Shown piece after piece: positions 34,398 through 43,990 of a stretch of 64,000 nucleotides of DNA. The stretch is from Treponema medium (GTDB lineage Bacteria; Spirochaetota; Spirochaetia; Treponematales; Treponemataceae): contig NZ_CP031393.1 in NCBI RefSeq assembly GCF_017161265.1, positions 2,604,001 through 2,668,000 on the forward strand, read 5' to 3'. The position numbers were made by a program, and so were the translations under genes. The first letter of the stretch is position 1. Each line of letters starts with the position of its first letter. The notes under the pieces were generated by a model. That model ran no database searches. It was not told the DNA's origin and worked only from the letters and a program-made list of their open reading frames with translations.

Positions 34398-34916
34398 ATG
34401 AAAAAGAAAATATTGGTATTCATATTTATTATTATAAATATATCTTGTCAGATATCATTTTTCATTTCACCTGAAATCGGGTCTAAGGTCGTTTCGTATG
34501 CTTATAAATATATCAATGCAAATACTAAATATGTATGTGGTGGAAGAGATTCTTTGCATACAGGAGTAATAAACATCGATTGTTCTGGTTTGGTAGTACA
34601 ATGCTATCGATATGCTATTGCAGATAATATAAAGTATGATTTATTATTTTGCGATGCAAATATTCAAGATATGTTTAAGTATTATTCAGTATTCACAGAT
34701 ACACTTTCAGCAGGCGATATAATTTTTATGAGTGAAGAAGATAATAATGATATGCCCACTCATATAGGAATTTATATTAAAACCATCGATAATAATATTT
34801 ATAATAATATTTATTCTATTGACGCTACGCAAGGCAAAATTGAGCAAGAAACTCATTTTAATAATACATTCAATGATAGCTATAGTTTAATCAACAATCC
34901 CAATGTTCTGAGTTGA
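34398..34916 (+). CDS. NlpC/P60-family secreted hydrolase
   Basis: 172 residues. Signal peptide KKKILVFIFIIINISC, possibly a lipobox-like Cys. Catalytic pattern: YVCGGRDSL..INIDCSGLVVQCYRYA with the nucleophile Cys, AGDIIFMSEE, then THIGIYI with the catalytic His. This matches NlpC/P60 peptidoglycan endopeptidases or CHAP-like amidases. Very AT-rich codons (Asn/Ile/Lys) unlike the housekeeping genes, suggesting acquisition from elsewhere. ATG 34398. Confidence 0.72.
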   Translation: MKKKILVFIFIIINISCQISFFISPEIGSKVVSYAYKYINANTKYVCGGRDSLHTGVINIDCSGLVVQCYRYAIADNIKYDLLFCDANIQDMFKYYSVFTDTLSAGDIIFMSEEDNNDMPTHIGIYIKTIDNNIYNNIYSIDATQGKIEQETHFNNTFNDSYSLINNPNVLS

Positions 34917-34966
34917 GATTGTTGATTATCCATCTGAAGTATGATTTCTGCTTTTCTTTCTAGGAT

Positions 34967-35002
34967 AGGGCATCTCTAAAAACGGAAGTTTTTAGAGGTT
35001 CC
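34967..35002. terminator. hairpin between convergent genes
   Basis: GGGCATCTCTAAAAAC...GTTTTTAGAGGTTCCC. The same CTCTAAAAACnGAAGTTTTT hairpin occurs at 26783-26812. It overlaps the end of the DUF2871 gene. Confidence 0.5.
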
Positions 35003-35423
35003 CGATACTTTTTTCAGTGTATGCTTTTTTAAGAGAAAGTAAAAACAATATCAAGCCGATGCCGGTTAAAATATGACCGATACCGGCAATTCCCGATATT
35101 GATGCATCAAACCCTTTAGAAAGGGTAATGTGTAATACCTGCGGTATGCCCCGAACAAGCATCATAAAAGCTGTCAGCGGTACTCCGACATTATATAGCT
35201 TTAAAAAAACACGAAAGGTTTTAAACTGACTTAAATCCAGTTGAGCGTTGAAAAGAGCCACAAGCAGAAAAATCATCATACCTAACAGGAAAAGATGAGG
35301 ATGAACCTTCCCCAAAACGGTTGTACCTGAAAAACCATTCCACTTTGTAAATTCCCGATAAAAAACTCCAGCAGCGGCAGCAGCTATTGCATAGATAAAT
35401 GCTATGTCTATATATTTCTTCAT
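34992..35423 (-). CDS. DUF2871 membrane protein
   Basis: 143 residues from ATG 35423 (MKKYIDIAFIYAIAAAAAGV), preceded by AGGAG. Four hydrophobic helices, with KWNGFSGTTVLGKVHPHLFLLGMMIFLL and HILTGIGLILFLLSL as in DUF2871 proteins. Function unknown. Last gene of the TetR-linked membrane set; 53 nt after the seven-helix protein. Confidence 0.8.
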   Translation of the reverse strand: MKKYIDIAFIYAIAAAAAGVFYREFTKWNGFSGTTVLGKVHPHLFLLGMMIFLLVALFNAQLDLSQFKTFRVFLKLYNVGVPLTAFMMLVRGIPQVLHITLSKGFDASISGIAGIGHILTGIGLILFLLSLKKAYTEKSIGNL

Positions 35424-35476
35424 TATTTTCTCCTTTATAAAGATGCCCAGAAATGAAGCATCGGAATACAAACCGT

Positions 35477-36154
35477 TTAGGCTGCCATCCCCTTATCATT
35501 TTTTCTCATCGCCTGAAAACCGATCATAACTGTCCACACATACGCACAGGTTTTAGGAATCATTAAAATACCGATAAGTGGAAATGAATCCGAAAAAAGA
35601 ACGACGGGAATGTAAAATCCGAAACTGAGTACGATGGTAAGCCAAAGCAAGCCGAATGCTGTATCGTTGGTTTCTTTTGCACTTTTATAAAATAAACCAA
35701 TAATGAGAATACCCAAAACCGTAAAGGGGATGTTCCGATAAATAGCCCATGAAAGCGGGGCATCCGAACTCGTCCATGCATTTTGGGGCATAAAACATAG
35801 CGTTATGCGTAGTGCCGCAAGGATATACACTGCAACAGTGAGTTGCTTTTTTTCCGCAATAGCATAGCGTTCCCGCCATACATGATAAAGCAGCACATAG
35901 AACACTGTCATTGTTACCGACGTTATCCATTTTCCAATACCGAGCGAGACAATGTGGTTTTCCAGTCCTGTTGTTAAAAGGGCTACCGATCTGGGTATAA
36001 GATGAAAAGAATCTCCAAAACCCAAGGTAACGGCCATAATCCCGTAGAGCAAAAACTGTTTTTGCCCTTTTGCATTTTTGATCATAATAAGACCGAGGAT
36101 AATGACTGTCGGTAAGTAGATAAAATCAAAAATGGTTTCCATAATTGCCTGCAT
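35477..36154 (-). CDS. seven-helix membrane protein in TetR-linked operon
   Basis: About 225 residues from ATG 36154 (MQAIMETIFDFIYLP), preceded by GGAGGACAG; longer ORF starts are upstream of the operator. About seven hydrophobic segments, e.g. TVIILGLIMIKNA, LLYGIMAVTLGFGDSFHLIP, YVLLYHVWRERY and GLLWLTIVLSFGFYIPVVLF. No family recognised. A TGAACATTGTTCA palindrome sits 22 nt before the start, matching the one at the TetR gene. Confidence 0.75.
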   Translation of the reverse strand: MQAIMETIFDFIYLPTVIILGLIMIKNAKGQKQFLLYGIMAVTLGFGDSFHLIPRSVALLTTGLENHIVSLGIGKWITSVTMTVFYVLLYHVWRERYAIAEKKQLTVAVYILAALRITLCFMPQNAWTSSDAPLSWAIYRNIPFTVLGILIIGLFYKSAKETNDTAFGLLWLTIVLSFGFYIPVVLFSDSFPLIGILMIPKTCAYVWTVMIGFQAMRKNDKGMAA

Positions 36155-36176
36155 ATTCTGTCCTCCAAAACAAAAA

Positions 36177-36189
36177 TGAACATTGTTCA
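36177..36189. promoter_or_regulatory. TetR operator, copy 1
   Basis: TGAACATTGTTCA, a 13-nt palindrome (6-bp arms, central T), upstream of the membrane-protein operon. The identical sequence is at 36848-36860. Confidence 0.75.
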
Positions 36190-36271
36190 TATTACGGCAT
36201 ATAAAATACCACGCATTCAAAACTAAAATGAGTTTTCACCCTATTTCAACTATTCCAAATTTTTTACATCG

Positions 36272-36832
36272 TTACGGATATATGATTTTTTGTATGCCTG
36301 CGATCAATACGGCTGATGACTGTCTTTGCAAAATAAGCAGTCCGATAATATTCGTTAATACAAAATCTGCAAAATCTTCTTCAGTGAAATCTTTCGAAAA
36401 AAGATTGTTTTTAATAGCAGTATCGGCTTGTAATATCACGAGCATTTCCTCTTTTACCAATGAAAAATATCGATACATTTTTGTCCGGGCATCATCTTTG
36501 CTTTTTCCGCTAAAGCTCATAGCGTGTGCCGTAAAAAAGTCCGGATATTTAAGCATCCCCTTTTTGATTTTTTTGAAAACTGCTTTGATGTATTCGGTAA
36601 AAGCAATACCCTGTTTGTAGTATGATTCGGTTTCAAAGATATTCTGCCAGACGCTTTCAACTGCGGCCATAATCAAGTCATCTTTTGAGCCGAAATAATT
36701 ATATACCGAACCGAGTGCGATATCGCATCGTTGTGCAACTGCACGCATATTTAAAGCGCTTAGTCCCTTTTCTGCTACTATCGCTTTACATGCTTCAAGG
36801 ATTTCTTCTTTCGATGTCGCCGCTGTATTGAT
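36272..36832 (-). CDS. TetR-family repressor, apparent ATC start
   Basis: With start at 36832 (ATC) it has ~186 residues: NTAATSKEEILEACKAIVAE, KGLSALNMRAVAQRCDIALG and SVYNYFGSKDDLIMAAVESV form a full TetR HTH (~residues 5-50). The C-terminal ligand domain is helical. No ATG/GTG/TTG lies in frame between the AGGAGG site (36838-36843) and the HTH; the ATC codon is 5 nt from that site. The next ATG (36748) would delete half of the DNA-binding domain. Either a rare AUC start or a mutated start codon. Confidence 0.78.
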   Translation of the reverse strand: MNTAATSKEEILEACKAIVAEKGLSALNMRAVAQRCDIALGSVYNYFGSKDDLIMAAVESVWQNIFETESYYKQGIAFTEYIKAVFKKIKKGMLKYPDFFTAHAMSFSGKSKDDARTKMYRYFSLVKEEMLVILQADTAIKNNLFSKDFTEEDFADFVLTNIIGLLILQRQSSAVLIAGIQKIIYP

Positions 36833-36847
36833 ACAAACCTCCTAAAC

Positions 36848-36860
36848 TGAACATTGTTCA
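36848..36860. promoter_or_regulatory. TetR operator, copy 2
   Basis: TGAACATTGTTCA upstream of the TetR gene, next to its ribosome site, so binding would also repress the regulator itself. Confidence 0.75.
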
Positions 36861-37001
36861 TTATAAGAAGATTGCAATTTTTGTCAAGACTTGATAATAG
36901 GGGGAGTGATTTCTTCTAATCAATGCTATTATTTTTTTACAACCCGATATTCAAAAGCCGACCTCGCAACCACAAACGAAATAGAAATTTCGCAGCGCCG
37001 G

Positions 37002-37775
37002 TTACTCCAGCTTATATTGCAACAATAAAATTCGTAGCGCTTCTCGGTTGGCGACGCCGAAATATTTACAGGCTGCAGCCATATCTTTTTTGACCACTGA
37101 GGTGCTGACATGATAGCGATTTCCCAGCGCTTCGTAGGTTTCCCCTTGTTTAATCGAACCGAGGATGAATGCAATTTGCCGTTCCGAAAGCTCATAATCC
37201 GATAATTTTAAGGTTGAACCTTTCGGCGGCAGGGTAATGGCAGTCGTTATCGTTTCGTCCGGCAGCAAAAGATACGAAAGCTTTCCTTCGAGTTTTTGAT
37301 ACAGTACAACGCAGACGGTAAGCCCAAAGAGAGTTCCTAAGATTTCAAATATAACGAATGCAAATCCGAGGACAGGATAGATTGTTATAGTAACCAGCAA
37401 CCAGTAGGCGCCAAGCAATATCACCTTTTTTTTCCGATTAATGGCAAATTCTCCATTAACAAAACAGATGATAATACCGATACAGAACAGCGACGTTCCG
37501 ATTCCCATAAAGCCGACAAGGACGGCATTGCCTGCTTCGACAAAAAAGACGATATAGGTTAAGAGCTTTTTTTCGGGATGAATGATAAGGATAATGGAAA
37601 GACACACGCAGAAAGCATTCAGCGCAGCTTTGATCAAATTCATATACGGTATAACAGATACGTACGGAATAGCAACTTTAATATTCATTATCATTGCAAA
37701 GGTCATCATACCGGCATTTAAGATATATAACAGACGATCAGGGCTTAGTTTTTTACTCATAATCGGCAGTACCAT
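37002..37775 (-). CDS. membrane-bound LuxR-type transcriptional regulator
   Basis: 257 residues. Six or so N-terminal membrane helices (LLYILNAGMMTFAMIMNIKV, ALNAFCVCLSIILIIHP, YIVFFVEAGNAVLVGFMG, ILLGAYWLLVTITIYPVLG), then a C-terminal HTH of LuxR type: DYELSERQIAFILGSIKQGE and TYEALGNRYHVSTSVVKKDM. Probably senses a membrane signal; ligand unknown. Start ATG 37775 or 37760, neither with a strong ribosome site. Confidence 0.78.
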   Translation of the reverse strand: MVLPIMSKKLSPDRLLYILNAGMMTFAMIMNIKVAIPYVSVIPYMNLIKAALNAFCVCLSIILIIHPEKKLLTYIVFFVEAGNAVLVGFMGIGTSLFCIGIIICFVNGEFAINRKKKVILLGAYWLLVTITIYPVLGFAFVIFEILGTLFGLTVCVVLYQKLEGKLSYLLLPDETITTAITLPPKGSTLKLSDYELSERQIAFILGSIKQGETYEALGNRYHVSTSVVKKDMAAACKYFGVANREALRILLLQYKLE

Positions 37776-37922
37776 ATCAAAAATAATGCAACAATTCTAG
37801 ACTTGCGATGGATAGAGGGCAATCGCAAGAGGAAATGGAAAAAGCACCCAGCTTTTGAGACATCTCCTATTTCCTGCCATTTTGCTTCGAAAGTCGTATA
37901 AGGACTGTAGGAGGTGTGAAAA

Positions 37923-38831
37923 ATGAATGACACACAGACACTTACGCTCACAAATGACTATCTGTTTAAACTCTTGCTCGGCTCGGAAGAAAATAAAGTC
38001 TGCTTGCAAGACTTTCTTGAATGCGTACTGGATATGCCAACAGGCATAATTACAGACCTTGAACTGCTGGACAAAGAACTTACCAAAGATGAACTCACCG
38101 ATAAAACGGGAATTCTTGATGTCAAGCTTCGTTTAACCGATGGAACAACTATCGACATTGAGATTCAAAACTCTTGGTCTGCCGAATTTATTCCTCGTAC
38201 ACTGTTCTACTGGTCTAAAATGTATATCGAGGGTTTTAAAGAGGGAGAACCGTATATCAGTTTGGATAAGTGCATTACTATTAACCTCATTTCACAAGGA
38301 TTTAACCGAAGTAGTGAGCTGCATTCTGCCTACAGTTTATTGGAACAAAAAACATATAAGCCGCTTACCGATTTAATGGAGATACATTTTCTCAGCCTAT
38401 CGGCAGCACGAAAGTTCGAAATACAGAAAGACCCTATCGAAAAACGGCAAAAACTGATAAACTGGTTACGATTTATAGCGACTGATGATAAGGAGGAGCG
38501 AGCAATGTTAGCAACAACATCACCCATATTGCAAATGCTGAACGAAAAAGTAGACGTTCTCAGTTTGACCCCCGAAGAACGGAAGCTTTATGAATCGCGG
38601 ATGAAGCTGAAAAGCGACATAGCAACTATCTCAGAGGTTCAATTCAAGTCAGGTCTTGCAGAAGGTAAATCGCTCGGTCTCGCTGAAGGCGAAGCTCGCG
38701 GTTCCCGTCAAGCAAAGCTCGAAACAGCAAAGAATCTTCTCCAATTTGGCGGTTTATCCATTGAAAATATCGCACAAGCGACCGGGCTTTCAAAAGCAGA
38801 GGTGGAAGCAATTCATAATTATGAATTATGA
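37923..38831 (+). CDS. Rpn-family PD-(D/E)XK transposase-like nuclease
   Basis: 302 residues, ATG after TAGGAGGTGTG. TLTNDYLFKLLLGSEENK opens the family fold; LDVKLRLTDGTTIDIEIQNS holds the nuclease D..ExQ core; FYWSKMYIEGF follows. The C-terminal part has the GLAEGKSLGLAEGEARGSRQ type helix and a helix-turn (IAQATGLSKAEVEAI) shared with the other Rpn genes here. Rpn proteins promote recombination and DNA breakage in E. coli. The 3' end runs into AATTATG repeats. Confidence 0.88.
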   Translation: MNDTQTLTLTNDYLFKLLLGSEENKVCLQDFLECVLDMPTGIITDLELLDKELTKDELTDKTGILDVKLRLTDGTTIDIEIQNSWSAEFIPRTLFYWSKMYIEGFKEGEPYISLDKCITINLISQGFNRSSELHSAYSLLEQKTYKPLTDLMEIHFLSLSAARKFEIQKDPIEKRQKLINWLRFIATDDKEERAMLATTSPILQMLNEKVDVLSLTPEERKLYESRMKLKSDIATISEVQFKSGLAEGKSLGLAEGEARGSRQAKLETAKNLLQFGGLSIENIAQATGLSKAEVEAIHNYEL

Positions 38832-38848
38832 ATTATGAATTATGAATT
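38811..38848. repeat. AATTATG tandem repeat
   Basis: About four copies of ATTATGA/AATTATG, overlapping the last codons of the Rpn gene. Similar runs occur at 44877-44905, 45897-45940, 46277-46340, 49108-49210, 50640-50675 and 51928-51955. Confidence 0.75.
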
Positions 38849-39088
38849 TTCCCTGTAACCATGGTTCTTTTTAAGCAACTATGGTTCTTTTTCATTAAAA
38901 ATGCTGGCTATATAGAGAAATTCTGCTATTCTATAGTGGGAATATTCTGTGTTAATTCTTTTACATCATCAATCAACATCACAATAACGCAGATTATATG
39001 TACGCTTATATGTACGCTACCGCGTACCAATTCAGCATCCTCAAAAATTGACATTTTGTTCGGTTGCTGAATTTTAGGGAGACTTTTT

Positions 39089-42000
39089 ATGCGTAAAGCT
39101 TTTATCATTTTAACCGGAATACTGTTTACTCTTTTGTTTGCAACATGTAAGCAGTTTACCGCAGATATAGACGACTATTTGAGTCGTTGGTCTACCGAGG
39201 CCTTTATTCTGAGCTCGACTATAGACAAGAAAACCTATAATGATGGAAGCAGTATCCCAAGTGTCGCCTCTGCAAACGATGTTACCGTTACGCTGAAAGT
39301 ACAGAATCACAAGTCGTTCCAGTTTATTATGCCGTCAGCGTCCGAAACAAGAAATATCGTTGAGTTTGCTCATTTTGCCGGGACAAAACCCGCAGTCAGT
39401 GCCGATTATGAACTGAAACAGCTTACAGCGGATACATTGCAGCTTGTATATAAAGCTGATTTTTTGAAAAACTCCGAATGGGGCGAAAAAGATGTCTCGT
39501 CTACCATCACCCTGTATGCCGATGACGGACGGCCGCCGTTTAAACAAACATTTACCGTTCCTCTTAAAGCGAATACGCCGCCTCCGCTTCCTACTTTTAC
39601 GGTTGCAAAGACAACCGATTCACCTGCTTATTATGTACTGTGCATCAAGGTGCCGGATATGGATAAGACGGTGCCGGGCGGGCTTTTGCATAAAGACCTT
39701 GCCCGTATTGAGGTCAACGGAGCACCCTATATGTTTTCGGTTAATGAAGCGCAAACCGCATTTACCAAACCGGAAGCTGATGTCTTTATTACGCATTCCG
39801 ATGTAGAAAAACTGAATGAGCCGGACGCCGATGATGTTCCCGCCGATAGCAGCTGGGTACTGTACTATAAAACCGATGTTGAAGTGAAAGACGGCGCTGC
39901 AAAAAAAGACTATACGATTAAATTGATAGACGAAAAAGGCTTAGTTTCCGGCATTGTGAACGCAAGTACAAAACCGAATAAAGCAGAAACGGAAATTGTC
40001 ACCATCACAAAGGGAACAAAGATTTCAGGAAGCGGCAGCGAATCCGATCCGGCTATTATCGGTACCGATAGTACCGGAGCGGTATTAAGCGTATCCTCCG
40101 CAACGGCAAATACGACGGTGCACTGCACGGTAAGCGAGATAGGCGGTTCAACGCCGGTAAAGTATGACGGTAATCCCGTTGACGTACCGCTTCCGTTAAA
40201 CGGCTTAGGTGAAAAGAAATACAAGCTGGAGTATTACACGGACGGCGAAGGCTTTGTGGCAACGCCGGTACAGACGGTTTATTATAAGGTTGTAAAAAGA
40301 CACACGGTAACCTTTAACGTAGTAGGCGGAAACGGAAGTCTTGAAGGAAAGTACGGCTCAGATCAACAAACGGCAACAACAAGCCCCGTAACCTTGACAG
40401 TACCGCACGGATATTCGGTAACCTTTACCGCAACACCGGCAGATTCAACCCACTACAAGGTAGGAGACTGGACTTGTACGCCTTCGGAAGGCTTTACAGG
40501 GGCAAGTGGAAACCCGACTGCCACGCTTACCGTAACGGCAGACACAACTGTAAGTGTGCAGTTTGTACAGCTTAATGCCTTGACCCTGAGTAGACTTGAA
40601 ATACACGGAAAAGACGCTTCCGCCGGTTCCGTTACGCTGCCTTATACCGTAACTCAAGTGAAGAAAGAGGATATCAGTCTTGCGTTTAGCGGACAGACGG
40701 GGATTAACTTTACTATAAGCCCACAGCTGCTTAATTTAACGGAGGGAATCCCTCAAAGTATTACCATAAACGTTGCAGCAAGCCAGGGCAATTATCCTGC
40801 GTGGTCAAAAACGGTAAGCATAACCCGTGCGAAAAACAACGTTGCAAAGTTACGGAGCTTTACGCTTAACGGAGAAACCAAAACTGCGGCTTCCGATGGT
40901 TCTTTTGCGAGTGAATACGAGGTTGCGTCCGATAAGGCAGAAGTAAAGGGCTTTAGCTTTGCCGACGGCAGCACAGGCGCAACAGCAAGCGTAAGTCCTG
41001 AAGGAAAAGTATCCATTCCCGAAGATACGGGGAAAACCTTTACAATCACGGTAAAAGCTCAAGACGGTACGCAAAGCACCGTAGAATTTACCGTAAAGCG
41101 CAAAAAATACAAGGTTGATTACAGCGTAGAAATCGTAGACGGAAAAGCGGGAGGAACAATTGCAGCCGGAACAAATGGGCAAACGACGGACAGCACCGTT
41201 TCGGTTACGCACGGGGGTTCGGTAACCTTTACCGGGCGACCCGCTACAGGAGACTGGAAAGTTGCAGGCTGGACGGTTTCTTCGGGTTCTTTTGAATCGA
41301 ACCCCGGTACCAGCACTACAGCAACCCTTTCCAACGTAACCGAAGCTAAAACCGTAACGGTGAAGTTTTACCAATCGACCTTAAAGAATCCGGCAACGTG
41401 GAAAGACCTTGCGCGTGCGGTTAAAAGCGCACCCGATAACGCTACTCTTACCATAAACGGTCAAATACAGGCGACAGATGTCGCGAACGATGTGAGCAGA
41501 ATTAAGGTCCAAAAAAACCTTACCATAAAAGGCGAAAACAACGCCGTTTTGAACGCACTCGGCAAGAAGGGCATCTTTGATGCGTATAAAACACTCACCC
41601 TTCAAGACATAACGCTTACAAATAGTACACTGTCCGGCAGCTACTCAGGCGGCGCCGGCGTATACGTAAATCCGTCCGGTACACTCATTATGGAAGGCTC
41701 AAGCGTTATTACCGACTGCTCGGCGGCGAATTCCGGCGGCGGCGTGTATGTAGGCGGCGGAACCTTTGAAATGCACGGCACAAGCGCTATCACCGGCTGC
41801 ACGGCAAGTAAAGGCGGCGGCGTTTATGTAAGCGGCGGAACCTTTAAAATGCAAGATTCCGCAATCGTTACTCCGTCAACCTCCGGCGATACGGACAAGC
41901 CGGGCAAAAACGACGTGTATTTGGAGGACGGAAAGACGATAACGGTTGACAGCATTTTGTCAAACGCGCACGCAGCACGTATTACGCCGGAATTGTACAA

Positions 42001-43990
42001 GAAACAGACAGTGCTTAAAGCTGGTTCCGGCGTAACGCTCAAATATGAGGTAGGTAAATTCACGGTAACGCCTGATGGCAGCGATACGTGGAAAATAGAT
42101 TCCGAGGGAAAACTCACACTGTATGAGGCAACCATCAAAGGCTCTCCTTCTTCCAACGATGCGTGGAAAAAGTTGAAACAAGCCGTTGCCAATGCTTCTG
42201 ACGGCAGCACCATCACCATAGACGGTGAAATAAAGGCGACGAACGATGCCGAAAACAACGGCGAAATCGTTATCAACAAAAACCTGACAATTAAAAGGGC
42301 GACCGGCGCATCATCTGCCGTGATCGACGCGAACAAAGACACAGGCAGTAAACCGAAGCACCGCATTTTCAAGGTGGAGAGCGGCAAAACGCTTACCCTT
42401 AAAAACCTTACGCTCAAAAATGGTATGGCTGAGGGACCCGATGGACCCGGCGACGGAGGTGCAATTTACGTACATGGCGCAAGTGTCAACATAACAAACT
42501 GCACCCTTACGAACCACACGGCGAACAAGAATGGCGGCGCAGTGTATGCAACAAAGCGCGACAATAATGCCGCGCGCGTAACAATCAGCGGCGGTTTCAT
42601 CAACGGCAACATGGTAACCATCAACTCTGGCTTCGGCGGCGGCATCTATATCAACGATGGCTGTAAATTGACGCTTACAGGCGGCGTAGAGGTTAACAAC
42701 AACAAGGCCGCGAGGGGCGGCGGTGTGCGTGCAAACAACTCAGACGTTATCATGAACGGCTGCACCTTTGAGGGCAATAAATCGACACACGGCGACGCGT
42801 CAGACGGCTGCGGCGGGGTGTATGTCAACGGGGGAACCGTCAGCATGAAAAACTGTATTCTTAAGAACAACGATGGAAACGTGAGGGCTGGCGGCCTGCT
42901 GATCGAGGGGGGCGCAACGGTTACTATGAAAGACTGCACCCTTACGGGCAACACGGCGACCACAGGCGGCGGCATCTATATCACCGGAGGCAGCAGCATC
43001 GTAACGCTTAACAACGGCGTACAGATTAAGGACGACAACACGGCGACCACAGGAGGCGGCGTTTATGTACAGGACGGCACCTTTAAGATGAGCGGCTCCG
43101 CAGTCGTTACGCCCGCTACCGGATCAGAGGCGAATAGTAAGGGTAAAAACGACGTGTATTTGAAGAGCGGACAGGCGATAACCGTTGACGGAACTTTGTC
43201 AAACAATCCCGCAGCGCGCATTACGCCGGAAAGCTACACTGAAGAACAGCAAGTGCTTAACGGCAGCGAAGTCGGATCTGAATACTATAAGTTTGAGGTA
43301 ACGCCGGAAAGCAGCACGGCCGAATGGGTAATAAAAAGCGACGGATGTTTGAAAAAAGCCAAAGACGTCGTAAGCAGCTCATCGGCGACCCCATGGAAGG
43401 ATCTTAAAACGGCCATTACCAGCGCTCATGACGGCGATATTATCGTTATAAACGGCGAAATCAAAGCCACAGACGCTCCTGACAACTATGGCGGAATAAC
43501 CATCAACAAAAGCATCACGATAAAGGGCAAAAACAAGGATACTGCCATTCTTAATGCAAACAAAAACGAAAATGGCAAATTCCCACACTATATCTTTTTC
43601 GTGAACGGGGGTAAAACGGTCACTCTCCAAAACCTGACGCTCACAGGTGGTATTAACGGCAAGGGCGGTGCAATTCACATAGGTGCATCGACTCACGGCA
43701 GCACAGTCAAGATGATAAACTGTATTATTAAAGACAACGCGGCAACTGGCGACGGTGGCGGCGGCGTATATATAGGCTCAAATGGAACCTTTACGATGGA
43801 CGGCGAAAGCAGCAGCATAACCCGTAACTTCGTTAATGGTACTGGTACAGGTTTTGCTGTATACATTGACGATGAGGGAACTTTTAACTGGATAAAGGGT
43901 TCCATTAGCAATAATGGAGGCAGTGATAAAGCTGTGCATAAGGAGCCGGATGGAGAATTTAACAATCCTGAAAATTATACGGCATACTAA
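39089..43990 (+). CDS. large surface lipoprotein with beta-helix repeats
   Basis: 1633 residues. Signal with lipobox LLFATC (Cys ~20). Residues ~405-500 and ~675-765 are InlB/Flg_new-like bacterial repeats (TVTFNVVGGNGSLEGKYG; YSVEIVDGKAGGTIAAGT), with cadherin-like sandwiches between (LSRLEIHGKDASAGSVTLPY). From ~770 come three large modules starting WKDLARAVKSAPDNATLTIN, WKKLKQAVANASDGSTITID and WKDLKTAITSAHDGDIIVIN, each a right-handed parallel beta-helix rich in GGGVYV. Probably an outer-surface adhesin or matrix-binding protein. ATG after GGGAGAC. Confidence 0.85.
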   Translation: MRKAFIILTGILFTLLFATCKQFTADIDDYLSRWSTEAFILSSTIDKKTYNDGSSIPSVASANDVTVTLKVQNHKSFQFIMPSASETRNIVEFAHFAGTKPAVSADYELKQLTADTLQLVYKADFLKNSEWGEKDVSSTITLYADDGRPPFKQTFTVPLKANTPPPLPTFTVAKTTDSPAYYVLCIKVPDMDKTVPGGLLHKDLARIEVNGAPYMFSVNEAQTAFTKPEADVFITHSDVEKLNEPDADDVPADSSWVLYYKTDVEVKDGAAKKDYTIKLIDEKGLVSGIVNASTKPNKAETEIVTITKGTKISGSGSESDPAIIGTDSTGAVLSVSSATANTTVHCTVSEIGGSTPVKYDGNPVDVPLPLNGLGEKKYKLEYYTDGEGFVATPVQTVYYKVVKRHTVTFNVVGGNGSLEGKYGSDQQTATTSPVTLTVPHGYSVTFTATPADSTHYKVGDWTCTPSEGFTGASGNPTATLTVTADTTVSVQFVQLNALTLSRLEIHGKDASAGSVTLPYTVTQVKKEDISLAFSGQTGINFTISPQLLNLTEGIPQSITINVAASQGNYPAWSKTVSITRAKNNVAKLRSFTLNGETKTAASDGSFASEYEVASDKAEVKGFSFADGSTGATASVSPEGKVSIPEDTGKTFTITVKAQDGTQSTVEFTVKRKKYKVDYSVEIVDGKAGGTIAAGTNGQTTDSTVSVTHGGSVTFTGRPATGDWKVAGWTVSSGSFESNPGTSTTATLSNVTEAKTVTVKFYQSTLKNPATWKDLARAVKSAPDNATLTINGQIQATDVANDVSRIKVQKNLTIKGENNAVLNALGKKGIFDAYKTLTLQDITLTNSTLSGSYSGGAGVYVNPSGTLIMEGSSVITDCSAANSGGGVYVGGGTFEMHGTSAITGCTASKGGGVYVSGGTFKMQDSAIVTPSTSGDTDKPGKNDVYLEDGKTITVDSILSNAHAARITPELYKKQTVLKAGSGVTLKYEVGKFTVTPDGSDTWKIDSEGKLTLYEATIKGSPSSNDAWKKLKQAVANASDGSTITIDGEIKATNDAENNGEIVINKNLTIKRATGASSAVIDANKDTGSKPKHRIFKVESGKTLTLKNLTLKNGMAEGPDGPGDGGAIYVHGASVNITNCTLTNHTANKNGGAVYATKRDNNAARVTISGGFINGNMVTINSGFGGGIYINDGCKLTLTGGVEVNNNKAARGGGVRANNSDVIMNGCTFEGNKSTHGDASDGCGGVYVNGGTVSMKNCILKNNDGNVRAGGLLIEGGATVTMKDCTLTGNTATTGGGIYITGGSSIVTLNNGVQIKDDNTATTGGGVYVQDGTFKMSGSAVVTPATGSEANSKGKNDVYLKSGQAITVDGTLSNNPAARITPESYTEEQQVLNGSEVGSEYYKFEVTPESSTAEWVIKSDGCLKKAKDVVSSSSATPWKDLKTAITSAHDGDIIVINGEIKATDAPDNYGGITINKSITIKGKNKDTAILNANKNENGKFPHYIFFVNGGKTVTLQNLTLTGGINGKGGAIHIGASTHGSTVKMINCIIKDNAATGDGGGGVYIGSNGTFTMDGESSSITRNFVNGTGTGFAVYIDDEGTFNWIKGSISNNGGSDKAVHKEPDGEFNNPENYTAY

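Noticed and set aside
22464-35002. CTAAAAA/TTTTTAG hairpins as ordinary rho-independent terminators only
   Set aside because: Several lack a T run and some belong to larger structured repeats with shared linkers, so I list them as hairpins or repeats rather than firm terminators.
41824-42417. 197-codon frame antisense to the beta-helix lipoprotein
   Set aside because: Shadow of repetitive GC-rich coding DNA; no ribosome site or recognisable fold.
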